From: Stutzerimonas balearica DSM 6083 | GTDB lineage: Bacteria; Pseudomonadota; Gammaproteobacteria; Pseudomonadales; Pseudomonadaceae | Direction of reading: 5' to 3' | Assembly (NCBI RefSeq): GCF_000818015.1 | Contig: NZ_CP007511.1 | Location: forward strand, 1,474,001 to 1,538,000 | DNA: 64,000 bases | Part shown: piece by piece, positions 22,268 to 30,746 of the stretch | Numbering within the stretch: position 1 is the stretch's first letter | Layout: each line of letters starts with the position of its first letter | Notes under the pieces: generated by a model | The model's input: only the letters and a program-made list of their open reading frames with translations | Databases searched by the model: none | Told to the model about the DNA's origin: nothing | Translations under genes and position numbers: made by a program

Positions 22268-25012
22268 TCACTCGCTGAGCGCTGTATGCAGGTGGCGCTC
22301 GAGACAGGCATAGAGCTCGTCGGCGACCACCGGTTTGGCCAGGAAGCCGTCCATGCCGGCAGCGCGCGCCCGCGCTCGCTGCTCGTCCAGCGAATGCGCG
22401 GTCACGGCGAGGATGGGTACCCGCGGCCAGCCCTGTTCGGCTTCCAGCGCGCGAATCTGCCGGCTGGCCTCGTAGCCGTCAAGCTCGGGCATTTCGCAAT
22501 CCATGAGAATCAGCTGAACGGCACCGGGGTCGCGTCGGTACAGCTGTACGGTGGCCGCGCCGTTCTCGGCCAGCTTCACCTGGTAGCCGCGCTTTTTCAG
22601 CAGCCCGCGAAGCACCATCTGGTTCACCGGGTTGTCCTCGGCAATCAGCACTGCGGGCGTCGTGCCGGTTTCGGCGCCGGCTTGCGTGTGGTCGGCCGGC
22701 CCGGGAGGCGCCTCGTAGAGGCCCTGCAGGGCCTCACGCAGCGGGCCGCTCTGCAGCGGCAGCGGTACGCAGGCCAGGCGCAGATGGTTGGAGCTCGGTG
22801 CCTGCCGGTGCAGTGGCGAGAACAGCAGCAGCACCGGCTGCAGCCTGGGCAACTGGGCTTCCAGGCGCTTCACCCACTCGCTGGGCCTACCCGGCCAGGG
22901 CTCAAGCAGAACCAGCAACGGCGGGACGGGATAGTCGTCAAGGTAGTCGACCAGGCGCTCGGGCTCGTGGCAGCGCTCGGTGCGCATGCCCCAGCGTCGC
23001 AACAGGTGGCTCAGCGAGTCGAGTCCCTGGTTGTCCAGCGAGGCCAGCAAGGCGGGCTGGCCAGCCAGCAACGGGCGTAGCGGGTCGTTGTCGTCGGCGG
23101 CGCTGCGCAGCGGGATGTCGAAGCTGAAACGGCTGCCCTGGCCCGGGGCGCTCTGCACCCGGATCTGCCCCTGCATCATTTCAACCAGCTCCTTGCTGAT
23201 GGCGAGCCCGAGGCCGCTGCCACCGTAGCGGCGGGTGGTACTCGAGTCGCCTTGCGAAAACGACTCGAATAGCGTGGCCAGGACTTGCGCGCGCATGCCG
23301 ATACCGCTGTCGCTGACGCAGAAATGCAGGCGCGTCTGGCCTTCGGTGGTCTGGATGCAGGCGACATCCAGGCGTACATAGCCCTGCTCGGTGAATTTCA
23401 GCGCATTGCTCAGCAGGTTCATCAGCACTTGCTTGAGCCGAGTCGGATCGCCACGCACGCGGCGCGGCACCTGGGCCTGCAGCCCGACGTGCAGGCTCAG
23501 TTGCTTCTTCAATGCCTGCGCGGCGAACAGGCTGATGGTTTCGGAGATCAGCGCCTCAAGATCGAATTCGATGTCTTCGAGGCTGAGCTTGCCCGAGCCG
23601 ATGCGGGCATAGTCGAGGATGTCGTTGATCACCTTCATCAGCGAGTTGCCCGAGCTGGTGATGGTGTCGAGGTAGAACCGCTGGCTGCGGTCGAGCTCGG
23701 TTTCGCGCAGCAGCTGCAGCATGCCCAGCACCCCATTGAGCGGTGTGCGGATCTCGTGGCTCATCTTGGCCAGGAAGCGGCCCTTGGCCTCGCTTTCGCT
23801 GTGGGCCTGTTCGGCCGCCTGCCGCGAGCGGAAGCCTTCCTCCTTCAGGCGGTTGATGCGATCGGCGAGGCCAAGCGACAGGGTGATCAGTTCGAAGGTC
23901 ACGCTGGTCTTGACCACCGCCGGGCCGTACAGGCCGAACAGCTCGAAGCCGAGCGAGCCGGCGGTGACGATGACGAAGGAAGCCAGCAGCACGCCCCAGG
24001 CCAGCGTGTAGTACAGCCCGTAGCGCACGCCATGGCGCCAGACGAAGGCACCGGTGGCCAGCAGCCCGATGGAGGTCACGATGACCGTGATGCTTGCCTG
24101 CACGCTCCAGGTCTGCAAGGGCAACAGCGGCCCGGAGATCAGCGCCAGCAGCGCGAGCAGCAGGGCGACGCGCAGTGCGCCGTCGAGCCGAGGGAAGTGC
24201 TCGCGGGTATGCAGGAAGTGACGGCTGAACTGGATCGCCACGAGGCAGTGGCTGAACATCAGCGCATAGATGGCGGTGGCTACAAGGGCGCTGTGCTCGG
24301 GCAGCCAGCGGGCGAGCAGGCCGTCGAAGGCCAGCGCGAACAGGCCGACGTTCAGGTTGTAGATCAGGTACCAGAAATAGGCCGGCTCGCGCAGTGAGAC
24401 GAAGAGAAACAGGTTGTAGCAGAACATCGCGAACAGCACGCCGTAGAAAGCGCCGCTGACTCCGGCGGTGTACTCCTGGGCGTGGGCGCTGGCGCTGGTG
24501 GTGGAAAAGTACAGCGGTACGTAGAGGGTGCTGCTGGTCTTGATGCGCAGCACCAGCGTGCTGGTGCCGGGGGGCAATTCAGTGGGGAACCAGAAGCTGC
24601 TGACCTTGACCGGGCGCTGCGAGAAGGGCATTTCGTCGCCGGAGAGCTGGCGACTCAGACGGCCATCGGGAGTCCGGACAAAGAGTTCGATGTGGTCGAG
24701 CAGGCCGTAGTCGATCTCGAGAAAGCCTTGCAGCGACTGCGCCAACTGGTTGTCGAGCGACAGCCGCAGCCACCAGGTCGAATCGTTCTTGCCGCGGTTG
24801 AGGTGCGTGCCCTGAACCTTATGGAAGTGCCGGTCGGGCAGCCCGAGCACGTCGTCGACGGTCAGCGAGCCCTGTGGGTCTTCCAGATACTGCACCGCCG
24901 GGCCGAGGTTCTGTCGGAAGTCCGGGGAGTCGACTTCGATCGGCGATAGCGCCCAGGCCCTGGCGGACAGGCAGAGGACGAGCAGGGTCATCAGGCAGAG
25001 ACGCGCCAACAT
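22268..25012 (-). CDS. 7TMR-DISM hybrid sensor histidine kinase
   Basis: A 914-residue membrane kinase. A signal peptide (1-22) leads to a periplasmic 7TMR-DISMED2 carbohydrate-binding-like domain (about 35-180), seven transmembrane helices (about 185-385), a HisKA domain with phospho-His 419 in [11 protein letters not shown], and an HATPase domain (NLLSNALKFTEQG, GSGLGLAISKELV). A degenerate receiver-like stretch without the Asp (about 650-770) precedes a canonical receiver near the C-terminus (VLIAEDNPVNQMVL, ILMDCEMPELDGYEA). The topology is shared with RetS/LadS-type signalling proteins of Pseudomonas, but orthology to either cannot be claimed. The cognate output is unknown; the downstream yheU-type gene is almost coupled. 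Confidence 0.88.
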   Translation of the reverse strand: MLARLCLMTLLVLCLSARAWALSPIEVDSPDFRQNLGPAVQYLEDPQGSLTVDDVLGLPDRHFHKVQGTHLNRGKNDSTWWLRLSLDNQLAQSLQGFLEIDYGLLDHIELFVRTPDGRLSRQLSGDEMPFSQRPVKVSSFWFPTELPPGTSTLVLRIKTSSTLYVPLYFSTTSASAHAQEYTAGVSGAFYGVLFAMFCYNLFLFVSLREPAYFWYLIYNLNVGLFALAFDGLLARWLPEHSALVATAIYALMFSHCLVAIQFSRHFLHTREHFPRLDGALRVALLLALLALISGPLLPLQTWSVQASITVIVTSIGLLATGAFVWRHGVRYGLYYTLAWGVLLASFVIVTAGSLGFELFGLYGPAVVKTSVTFELITLSLGLADRINRLKEEGFRSRQAAEQAHSESEAKGRFLAKMSHEIRTPLNGVLGMLQLLRETELDRSQRFYLDTITSSGNSLMKVINDILDYARIGSGKLSLEDIEFDLEALISETISLFAAQALKKQLSLHVGLQAQVPRRVRGDPTRLKQVLMNLLSNALKFTEQGYVRLDVACIQTTEGQTRLHFCVSDSGIGMRAQVLATLFESFSQGDSSTTRRYGGSGLGLAISKELVEMMQGQIRVQSAPGQGSRFSFDIPLRSAADDNDPLRPLLAGQPALLASLDNQGLDSLSHLLRRWGMRTERCHEPERLVDYLDDYPVPPLLVLLEPWPGRPSEWVKRLEAQLPRLQPVLLLFSPLHRQAPSSNHLRLACVPLPLQSGPLREALQGLYEAPPGPADHTQAGAETGTTPAVLIAEDNPVNQMVLRGLLKKRGYQVKLAENGAATVQLYRRDPGAVQLILMDCEMPELDGYEASRQIRALEAEQGWPRVPILAVTAHSLDEQRARARAAGMDGFLAKPVVADELYACLERHLHTALSE

Positions 25013-25063
25013 GATCGATTCCGTGAGGCTGGCTGGGCGATGGTGCCAACGGTGCGAGCGCGC

Positions 25064-25101
25064 AAAAAAGGCTGCCGTTTGGCGTCAATGCCCAGGCAGC
25101 C
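25064..25101 (-). terminator. Terminator of the NAGGN operon
   Basis: On the minus strand GGCTGCC and GGCAGCC form a stem around an 18-nt loop, followed by six T residues. It lies about 95 bp past the M42 peptidase stop and before the hybrid kinase gene. Confidence 0.8.
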
Positions 25102-25195
25102 CGGAAAACATCCGCTGACGGGGCGCTACTGTGCCCAGACCTGCCGCTTGCGGCAACCCTTGAGTGATCGAAGCCGGTGCTTTGTCACGCCCGTT

Positions 25196-26389
25196 TCAGC
25201 CTCGGTCCGTCTGCCGACCGAGCAGCGAGTCCACCGGCGGGACACGGGTTTCGCTCTCCATCTGCGCATCGTGCTCCAGTTGATGGCTGAAGCGATCCAG
25301 GGAGTCCTGTGCCTGGTGGGCGTCGCTGGCGAACACCGGTTGGCTCAGCATGTAGCCGGCAAGCAGGCGCGCCATGGCGGCCAGGCTGTCGATGTGCGTG
25401 CGCTCGTAGCCATGGGTGGCGTCGCAGCCAAAGGCGAGCAGGGCGGTGCGGATGTCGTGGCCCGCCTCGATCGCCGACTGTGCGTCGCTGTGGTAGTAGC
25501 GGAACAGGTCCCGGCGCACCGGGATCTCGTTCTCGGTCGCCAGCTTCAGCAGGTGCCGCGACAGGTGATAGTCATAGGGGCCGCCGGAATCCTGCATCGC
25601 CACGGTCACGGCGTGCTCGCTCGAGGCCTGCCCCTTGGCCGCCGGCGCGATGTCGATGCCGACGAATTCGCTGACGTCCCAGGGCAGGGCACCGGCGGCG
25701 CCGGAGCCGGTTTCCTCGGTGATGGTGAACAGCGGATGGATGTCGATCGGCGGCTCGCGGCCGCTGTCGACCACGGCCTTGAGCGCCGCCAGCAGGGCGG
25801 CGACGCCAGCCTTGTCGTCCAGGTGGCGGGCGCTGATGTAACCGTTCTCGGTGAATTCCGGCAGCGGGTCGAAGGCGACGAAGTCACCGACATTGACGCC
25901 GAGCGCTTCGGTCTCGGCGCGGCTGTAGGTGTAGGCATCCAGGCGCAGTTCGACGTGGTCCCAGCTGATCGGTGCGTCATCCACGGCGGTATTGAAGGCG
26001 TGGCCGGAGGCAAGCAGTGGCAGCACGCTGCCCCTTATCACGCCGGTATCGGTGAACACGCTGACCCGGCTGCCTTCGGCGAAACGACTGGACCAGCAGC
26101 CCACCGGGGCCAGCCCCAGCCGGCCGCTGTCGTGAATTTCCCGGACGATCGCGCCAATGGTGTCGAGGTGCGCCGCGACGGCACGGTCCGGGCTGTAGCG
26201 CCGGCCCTTGAGCGTCGCGCGGATGGTGCCGCGACGGGTCAGCTCGAAGGGAATGTTCAGCTCCTTCAGCCGCTCGGCGACGTAGCGCACGATGGTGTCG
26301 GTGAAGCCGGTCGGGCTGGGAATGGCGAGCATTTCCAGAAGGATGCGTTGCAGATAGTTGAGATCGGGTTCAGGTAGCGTTGCATGCAT
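25196..26389 (-). CDS. NAGGN-system M42 family peptidase
   Basis: A 397-residue zinc peptidase of the M42/M20-like fold. The ATG at 26389 has GGAG 9 bases ahead, while an ATG five codons earlier has none. Metal and catalytic motifs: AAHLDTIGAIV (His/Asp), SARHLDDKAGVAALLAAL (Asp), FTITEETGSGAAG (Glu pair), VGIDIAP and a final His in CDATHGYERTHI. This branch is the M42 peptidase fixed in N-acetylglutaminylglutamine amide (NAGGN) loci. Its role is not established; recycling or trimming of the dipeptide osmolyte is a reasonable guess. It is the third gene of asnO-ngg-M42, 103 bp after the synthetase, and is followed by a terminator. Confidence 0.9.
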   Translation of the reverse strand: MHATLPEPDLNYLQRILLEMLAIPSPTGFTDTIVRYVAERLKELNIPFELTRRGTIRATLKGRRYSPDRAVAAHLDTIGAIVREIHDSGRLGLAPVGCWSSRFAEGSRVSVFTDTGVIRGSVLPLLASGHAFNTAVDDAPISWDHVELRLDAYTYSRAETEALGVNVGDFVAFDPLPEFTENGYISARHLDDKAGVAALLAALKAVVDSGREPPIDIHPLFTITEETGSGAAGALPWDVSEFVGIDIAPAAKGQASSEHAVTVAMQDSGGPYDYHLSRHLLKLATENEIPVRRDLFRYYHSDAQSAIEAGHDIRTALLAFGCDATHGYERTHIDSLAAMARLLAGYMLSQPVFASDAHQAQDSLDRFSHQLEHDAQMESETRVPPVDSLLGRQTDRG

Positions 26390-26492
26390 GGGCTTGAACT
26401 CCATTGCGGCACCGAGCCGCGTGCTTGCAAGGGAATGGAAGCGCGCCGGCCGTGCTTCGCGCGGCCGGTCGACAGAGAGGCCTGCTCGTCGC

Positions 26493-28235
26493 TCAGTGCG
26501 TGTTGTGGCTGAGCGGGAACAGCAGGTCGATGAAGCGCTCGGCCGTCGGTTGCGGCTCATGGTTGGCAAGGCCAACGCGCTCGTTGGCCTCGATGAAGAC
26601 GTAGTCCGGGCGATCGGCGGCCTCGACCAGCAGGTCCAGGCCGACCACGGGAATGTCCAGCGCCCGCGCCGCGCGTACCGCAGCGTCGGCGAGTTCCGGA
26701 TGCAGTTGCTCGGTGACGTCTTCCAGGGTGCCTCCGGTATGCAGGTTGGCGGTGCGCCGTACGGCCAGCTGCCGGCCTTGCTCCAGCACGCTGTCGACAT
26801 CGAGCCCGGCTTCCTGCAGGCAGCGGTGGGTTTCGTCATCCAGCGGAATCCGGCTTTCGCCGCCGGTAGCCGCCTGGCGCCGCCGGCTCTGCGCTTCGAT
26901 CAGCGCGCCGATGGTGTTGCGGCCGTCGCCGATGACCTGGGCGGGACGACGAATCGCCGCGGCGACCACCTCGTAGCCGATCACCACGATGCGCAGGTCG
27001 AGCCCTGGGTGGTAGCTCTCCAGCAGCACCCGGCCGTCGAACTGCCGGGCGCGCTCGACGGCGTGCTCTAGCGCCTCGGCGTCGCGCAGGTCGACCGCAA
27101 CCCCCTGGCCCTGCTCGCCGTTCACCGGCTTGACCACCACGCTGCCATGCTCGGCGAGAAACGCGGCGTTGTCCTGCGCGCTGGCTGCAAGCTGCTGAGC
27201 GGGTAGGCGAATGCCGGCGCGGGCGAGCGTGCGGTGGGTCAGTTGCTTGTCCTGGCACAGCGTCATGCTGACAGCCGAGGTCAGGTCCGACAGCGACTCG
27301 CGGCAACGTACCCGGCGCCCACCCTGGGTCAGGGTGAACAACCCGGCCTCGGCGTCATCGATGGCGATCTCGATGCCGCGCCGACGCGCTTCGTCGACAA
27401 TGATCCTGGCGTAGGGGTTGAGCTCCGCTTCGGGCCCCGGGCCGAGGAACAGCGGCTGGTTGAAGCTGTTCTTGCGTTTGACGGTGAAGGTCGGCAGGTC
27501 GCGGAAACCGAGCTTGGCGTACAGGGCCTTGGCCTGGCTGTTGTCGTGCAGCACGGAGAGGTCGAGGTAGGCCAGCCCGCGGCCCATGTAATGCTCGATG
27601 AGATGCCGTACCAGCGCTTCGCCGACACCCGGGCGCGGGCAGCTGGGCGATACCGCGAGGCACCACAGGCTCGAGCCGAGCTCAGGATCGTTGAAGGCCT
27701 TGTGATGGTTCAGACCCATGACACTGCCGAGGATCTGCCCGGAACTCTCGTCTTCGGCCAGCCAGTAGACGGGCCCGCCTTCCTCGCGCGGGGTGCAGCG
27801 CCCCGGCTCGACGGGCATCATGCCGCGGCTCTGGTACAGCGCATTGACGGCCTGCCAGTCCGCCTCGTTCTGCACGCGGCGCACGCAGAAACCCCGTACA
27901 CCTTTTTGCGCCGGGCGGTAATCGGTGAACCAGATGCGCAGCGTGTCCGACGGGTCGAGAAACAGCTGCTGCGGCGCATGCGCCAGCACCTGGTGTGGCG
28001 CCGCCACATAGAGGGCAATGTCGCGCTCGCCGGGCTTCTCGTTGAGCAGGTCGGTGGCGAGCTCGGCCGGGTCCGGGTAGGTGTGGCCGATGAGAATGCG
28101 ACCCCAGCCGCAATGCACGCTGACCGGGGCGCCCGGTTCCTCACGGCCGTCTTCGGCCAGCCGCTGCTGCAGACGCTGGTAGGACGGCGTCTGGCCGCGC
28201 AGCAGGCGCTGTCCGTAGGCTTGAGACTTCTGCAT
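26493..28235 (-). CDS. ngg: N-acetylglutaminylglutamine synthetase (GNAT plus ATP-grasp)
   Basis: A 580-residue fusion enzyme. After an N-terminal region (1-115) comes a GNAT acetyltransferase domain (about 115-270; LWCLAVSPSCPRPGVGEALV and YLDLSVLHDNSQAKALYAKLG). The C-terminal half is an ATP-grasp ligase resembling cyanophycin or glutathione synthetases (VVKPVNGEQGQGVAVDLR, VVGLDLLVEAADRPDYVFIE). It makes N-acetylglutaminylglutamine from glutamine, acetyl-CoA and ATP, the backbone of the osmolyte NAGGN, as shown genetically for this locus in Pseudomonas and Sinorhizobium. An AAGGA lies 8 bases before the ATG. It is transcribed with asnO and the M42 peptidase. Confidence 0.93.
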   Translation of the reverse strand: MQKSQAYGQRLLRGQTPSYQRLQQRLAEDGREEPGAPVSVHCGWGRILIGHTYPDPAELATDLLNEKPGERDIALYVAAPHQVLAHAPQQLFLDPSDTLRIWFTDYRPAQKGVRGFCVRRVQNEADWQAVNALYQSRGMMPVEPGRCTPREEGGPVYWLAEDESSGQILGSVMGLNHHKAFNDPELGSSLWCLAVSPSCPRPGVGEALVRHLIEHYMGRGLAYLDLSVLHDNSQAKALYAKLGFRDLPTFTVKRKNSFNQPLFLGPGPEAELNPYARIIVDEARRRGIEIAIDDAEAGLFTLTQGGRRVRCRESLSDLTSAVSMTLCQDKQLTHRTLARAGIRLPAQQLAASAQDNAAFLAEHGSVVVKPVNGEQGQGVAVDLRDAEALEHAVERARQFDGRVLLESYHPGLDLRIVVIGYEVVAAAIRRPAQVIGDGRNTIGALIEAQSRRRQAATGGESRIPLDDETHRCLQEAGLDVDSVLEQGRQLAVRRTANLHTGGTLEDVTEQLHPELADAAVRAARALDIPVVGLDLLVEAADRPDYVFIEANERVGLANHEPQPTAERFIDLLFPLSHNTH

Positions 28236-28319
28236 GGTGCGTTTCCTTGAAGGTGGCTCAGGCTGCGCCGAGGCCGGGCTTCCGCCAGGGAGCCGCGGCT
28301 GGCGCGCGCGAGCCTGTGC

Positions 28320-30092
28320 TTAGAGGCCTTGTTCGCTCAACCATAGGTTGACCGCTGCCAGCTGCCAGAGTTTTGAGCCGCGCAGCGGGGTCAACTGGCC
28401 ATCCGGATCGGCGAGCAGCCGCTCGATGGCATCGGTCTGGTAGAGGCCGCGATCCTGGCTCGGGTCGAGCAGCAACTGACGAACCCAGTCGAGCGTGTCC
28501 CCTTGCAGATGCTTGAGGCCGGGCACCGGGAAATAGCCTTTCGGACGGTCGATGACTTCGGCCGGGATGACCTGGCGCGCGGCTTCCTTGAGTACGTACT
28601 TGCCGCCCTCGGGCAGCTTGTAGCGTGCCGGAATGCGGGCCGAAAGCTCGGCCACGCGGTAGTCGAGAAACGGGGTGCGCGCCTCCAGGCCCCAGGCCAT
28701 GGTCATGTTGTCGACGCGCTTGACCGGGTCGTCGACCAGCATCACGGTGCTGTCGATGCGCAGCGCCTTGTCCACTGCGGCGTCCGCACCAGGCTGGGCA
28801 AAGTGCTGGCGAACGAAATCGCCGGAGAAGTCGCCCTTGTGCCAGCGTGCCTGCATGAGTGCCTGGTACTCCTCGTAGTCGCGGTCGCGGAACGCCTTAA
28901 GGTAGGCGGCGGCCGGATCGCTGGCGCCATCGACCTGCGGATACCAGTGGTAACCGGCGAACAACTCGTCGGCGCCCTGGCCGCTCTGCACCACCTTGCA
29001 ATGCTTGGAGACTTCGCGTGCCAGCAGATAGAAGGCGATGCAGTCGTGGCTGACCATCGGCTCGCTCATCGCACGAAAGGCCGCGGGCAACTGCTCGAGA
29101 ATCTCGCGTTCGCGGATGCGCAGCTGGTGATGGCGCGTCTGGAAGTGCCGCGCGACGAGGTCCGAGTAGTTGAACTCGTCGCCGCGTTCGCCGCCGGCAT
29201 CCTCGAAGCCGATGGAGAAGGTCAGCAGGTTTTCGCCGACCCCCGCCTCACGCAGCAGGCCCACCAGCAGGCTCGAATCCACCCCGCCGGAGAGCAGCAC
29301 GCCGACATCCACCGCTGCGCGCTGGCGGATCGCCACGGCTTCGCGCAGCGTGTCGAGGGTCTTCTGTTGCCAGTCCTCGAAGCTGTAATCCTGCTCGCTC
29401 TCGTCCGCACCGAAACGCAATTCCCACCAGCGCTGGGTGGTCACGGTGCCCTGGCTGTCGATGCGCATCCAGCTCGCTGGCGGCATTTTCTCGATGCCGG
29501 CGATGAGCGTGTCCGGCGCCGGAACCACGGCGTGAAAGCTCATGTAGTGATTGAGCGCGACCGGGTTCAGCTCGCCGGTGATATCGCCGCCCTGCAGCAG
29601 CGCAGGCAGGCTCGAGGCGAACCGCAGGCGCTTGCCGGTACGCGACAGATACAGGGGTTTGATGCCGAGGCGATCGCGGGCGATGAACAGCTGGCCGCTG
29701 TCGCGCTCCCAGATGGCAAAGGCGAACATGCCATTCAGGCGGGGCAGCAGCGCCTCGCGCCAGGCGTGATAGCCCTTGAGCAGGACTTCGGTGTCGCCGT
29801 CGGAAAAGAAGCGATAGCCAAGCCCTTCGAGCTCGGCACGCAGTTCCGGGTAGTTGTAGATGGCGCCATTGAAGACCATCGCCAGGCCGAGCGTCGGGTC
29901 GATCATCGGCTGCCCCGAGGCTTCGCACAGATCCATGATCTTCAGCCGGCGGTGGCCGAGGGCGAGCGGGCCCTGGCTATGGAACCCGCAGGCGTCCGGG
30001 CCGCGAGCCGTGAGGTGTTGGGTGATTCGTTCAACCGCTGCCAGATCGGCCGGTTGGTTATCGAAGCGAAGTTCTCCAGCTATGCCACACAT
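28320..30092 (-). CDS. asnO: N-acetylglutaminylglutamine amidotransferase (AsnO-type)
   Basis: A 590-residue class II glutamine amidotransferase of asparagine-synthetase type. The catalytic Cys2 follows the initiator Met (MCGIAGELRFDN). The N-terminal Ntn domain includes RGPDACGFHSQG and the NGAIYNYPELR block. The C-terminal ATP-pyrophosphatase domain carries SGGVDSSLLVGLL and GQGADELFAGY. In NAGGN loci it amidates the C-terminus of N-acetylglutaminylglutamine, the last step of osmolyte synthesis. It is the first gene of the operon; a TAAGGA site precedes the ATG. The promoter region is shared with a divergent MarR gene and holds a large palindrome. Confidence 0.94.
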   Translation of the reverse strand: MCGIAGELRFDNQPADLAAVERITQHLTARGPDACGFHSQGPLALGHRRLKIMDLCEASGQPMIDPTLGLAMVFNGAIYNYPELRAELEGLGYRFFSDGDTEVLLKGYHAWREALLPRLNGMFAFAIWERDSGQLFIARDRLGIKPLYLSRTGKRLRFASSLPALLQGGDITGELNPVALNHYMSFHAVVPAPDTLIAGIEKMPPASWMRIDSQGTVTTQRWWELRFGADESEQDYSFEDWQQKTLDTLREAVAIRQRAAVDVGVLLSGGVDSSLLVGLLREAGVGENLLTFSIGFEDAGGERGDEFNYSDLVARHFQTRHHQLRIREREILEQLPAAFRAMSEPMVSHDCIAFYLLAREVSKHCKVVQSGQGADELFAGYHWYPQVDGASDPAAAYLKAFRDRDYEEYQALMQARWHKGDFSGDFVRQHFAQPGADAAVDKALRIDSTVMLVDDPVKRVDNMTMAWGLEARTPFLDYRVAELSARIPARYKLPEGGKYVLKEAARQVIPAEVIDRPKGYFPVPGLKHLQGDTLDWVRQLLLDPSQDRGLYQTDAIERLLADPDGQLTPLRGSKLWQLAAVNLWLSEQGL

Positions 30093-30211
30093 AAGTTCCT
30101 TACCGGTTGTGCCGTTGGGGAGTCTGACTGGCGCGTCGCACGGTTGGTTCAGCCCTGGGCAGGCTGCGCTCGTATGAACCCTCGAGCGGGCGACGGGCCG
30201 CCACGTCTTTT

Positions 30212-30239
30212 ACACCAAAGCAAATTAATGCTTTGATGT
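30212..30239. promoter_or_regulatory. Palindromic operator between asnO and the MarR gene
   Basis: Arms ACACCAAAGCA (30212-30222) and TGCTTTGATGT (30229-30239) match at 10 of 11 positions around an AATTAA spacer. A TTGACA element on the minus strand overlaps the right arm (30237-30242). This AT-rich inverted repeat in a divergent promoter is a strong candidate MarR-type binding site controlling the osmolyte operon and the regulator itself. Confidence 0.7.
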
Positions 30240-30254
30240 CAAAGTTATTACTCA

Positions 30255-30743
30255 ATGAGTTATCTAATTGTGAGTGAAGGAAAGCTTTCGAGTGAAACTG
30301 ATATCGCGGGTGGGAGCATCTTCGACCTGAGCCTGTTCCAGGCCCTGCGGCGCTTGCAGCAGGACGCCGAAGTGCACGCCAAACGCCTGGCGCGTTTCGG
30401 CGGGCTGACGCCCGTGCAGCTGATGATCCTGCAGGTGCTGGCCGGCGAGGGGCAGCAGACGGCCAGCGCACTCAGCCGGCGGGTCAGCCTGACGGCGGCA
30501 ACGCTGTCCGGTGTGCTGGATCGACTCGAAGAGGGTGGCCTGCTGCGCCGCCATCGCGATGAGTCCGATCGGCGCCGCCAGTGGTTGCTGCTGACGGACG
30601 AGGGGCGCGCGCTGCTGCAGGAAGCGCCGCCGCTGCTGCCGCCCGAGTTCCGTGCGCGCTTTGCCGCGCTGCCGGACTGGGAACGGCATGCGATCACCGC
30701 GGCGCTGCTGCGCGCGGCCAGCCTCTGCGGCGAAGTCGGCTGA
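30255..30743 (+). CDS. MarR family transcription regulator of the NAGGN locus
   Basis: A 162-residue winged-helix regulator. Its core (about 28-150) contains LTPVQLMILQVLAGEGQQTA, the recognition helix region LSRRVSLTAATLSGVLDRLE and the wing (RRHRDESDRRRQWLLLTDEG) of MarR proteins. The start is uncertain: the ATG at 30255 lies within an ACTCAATGAGT palindrome and has no ribosome site, and a GTG at 30270 is an alternative; leaderless translation is possible. A MarR gene next to asnO is a known arrangement in Pseudomonas NAGGN loci, so it probably regulates that operon through the palindrome at 30212-30239. Confidence 0.85.
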   Translation: MSYLIVSEGKLSSETDIAGGSIFDLSLFQALRRLQQDAEVHAKRLARFGGLTPVQLMILQVLAGEGQQTASALSRRVSLTAATLSGVLDRLEEGGLLRRHRDESDRRRQWLLLTDEGRALLQEAPPLLPPEFRARFAALPDWERHAITAALLRAASLCGEVG

Positions 30744-30746
30744 GCG

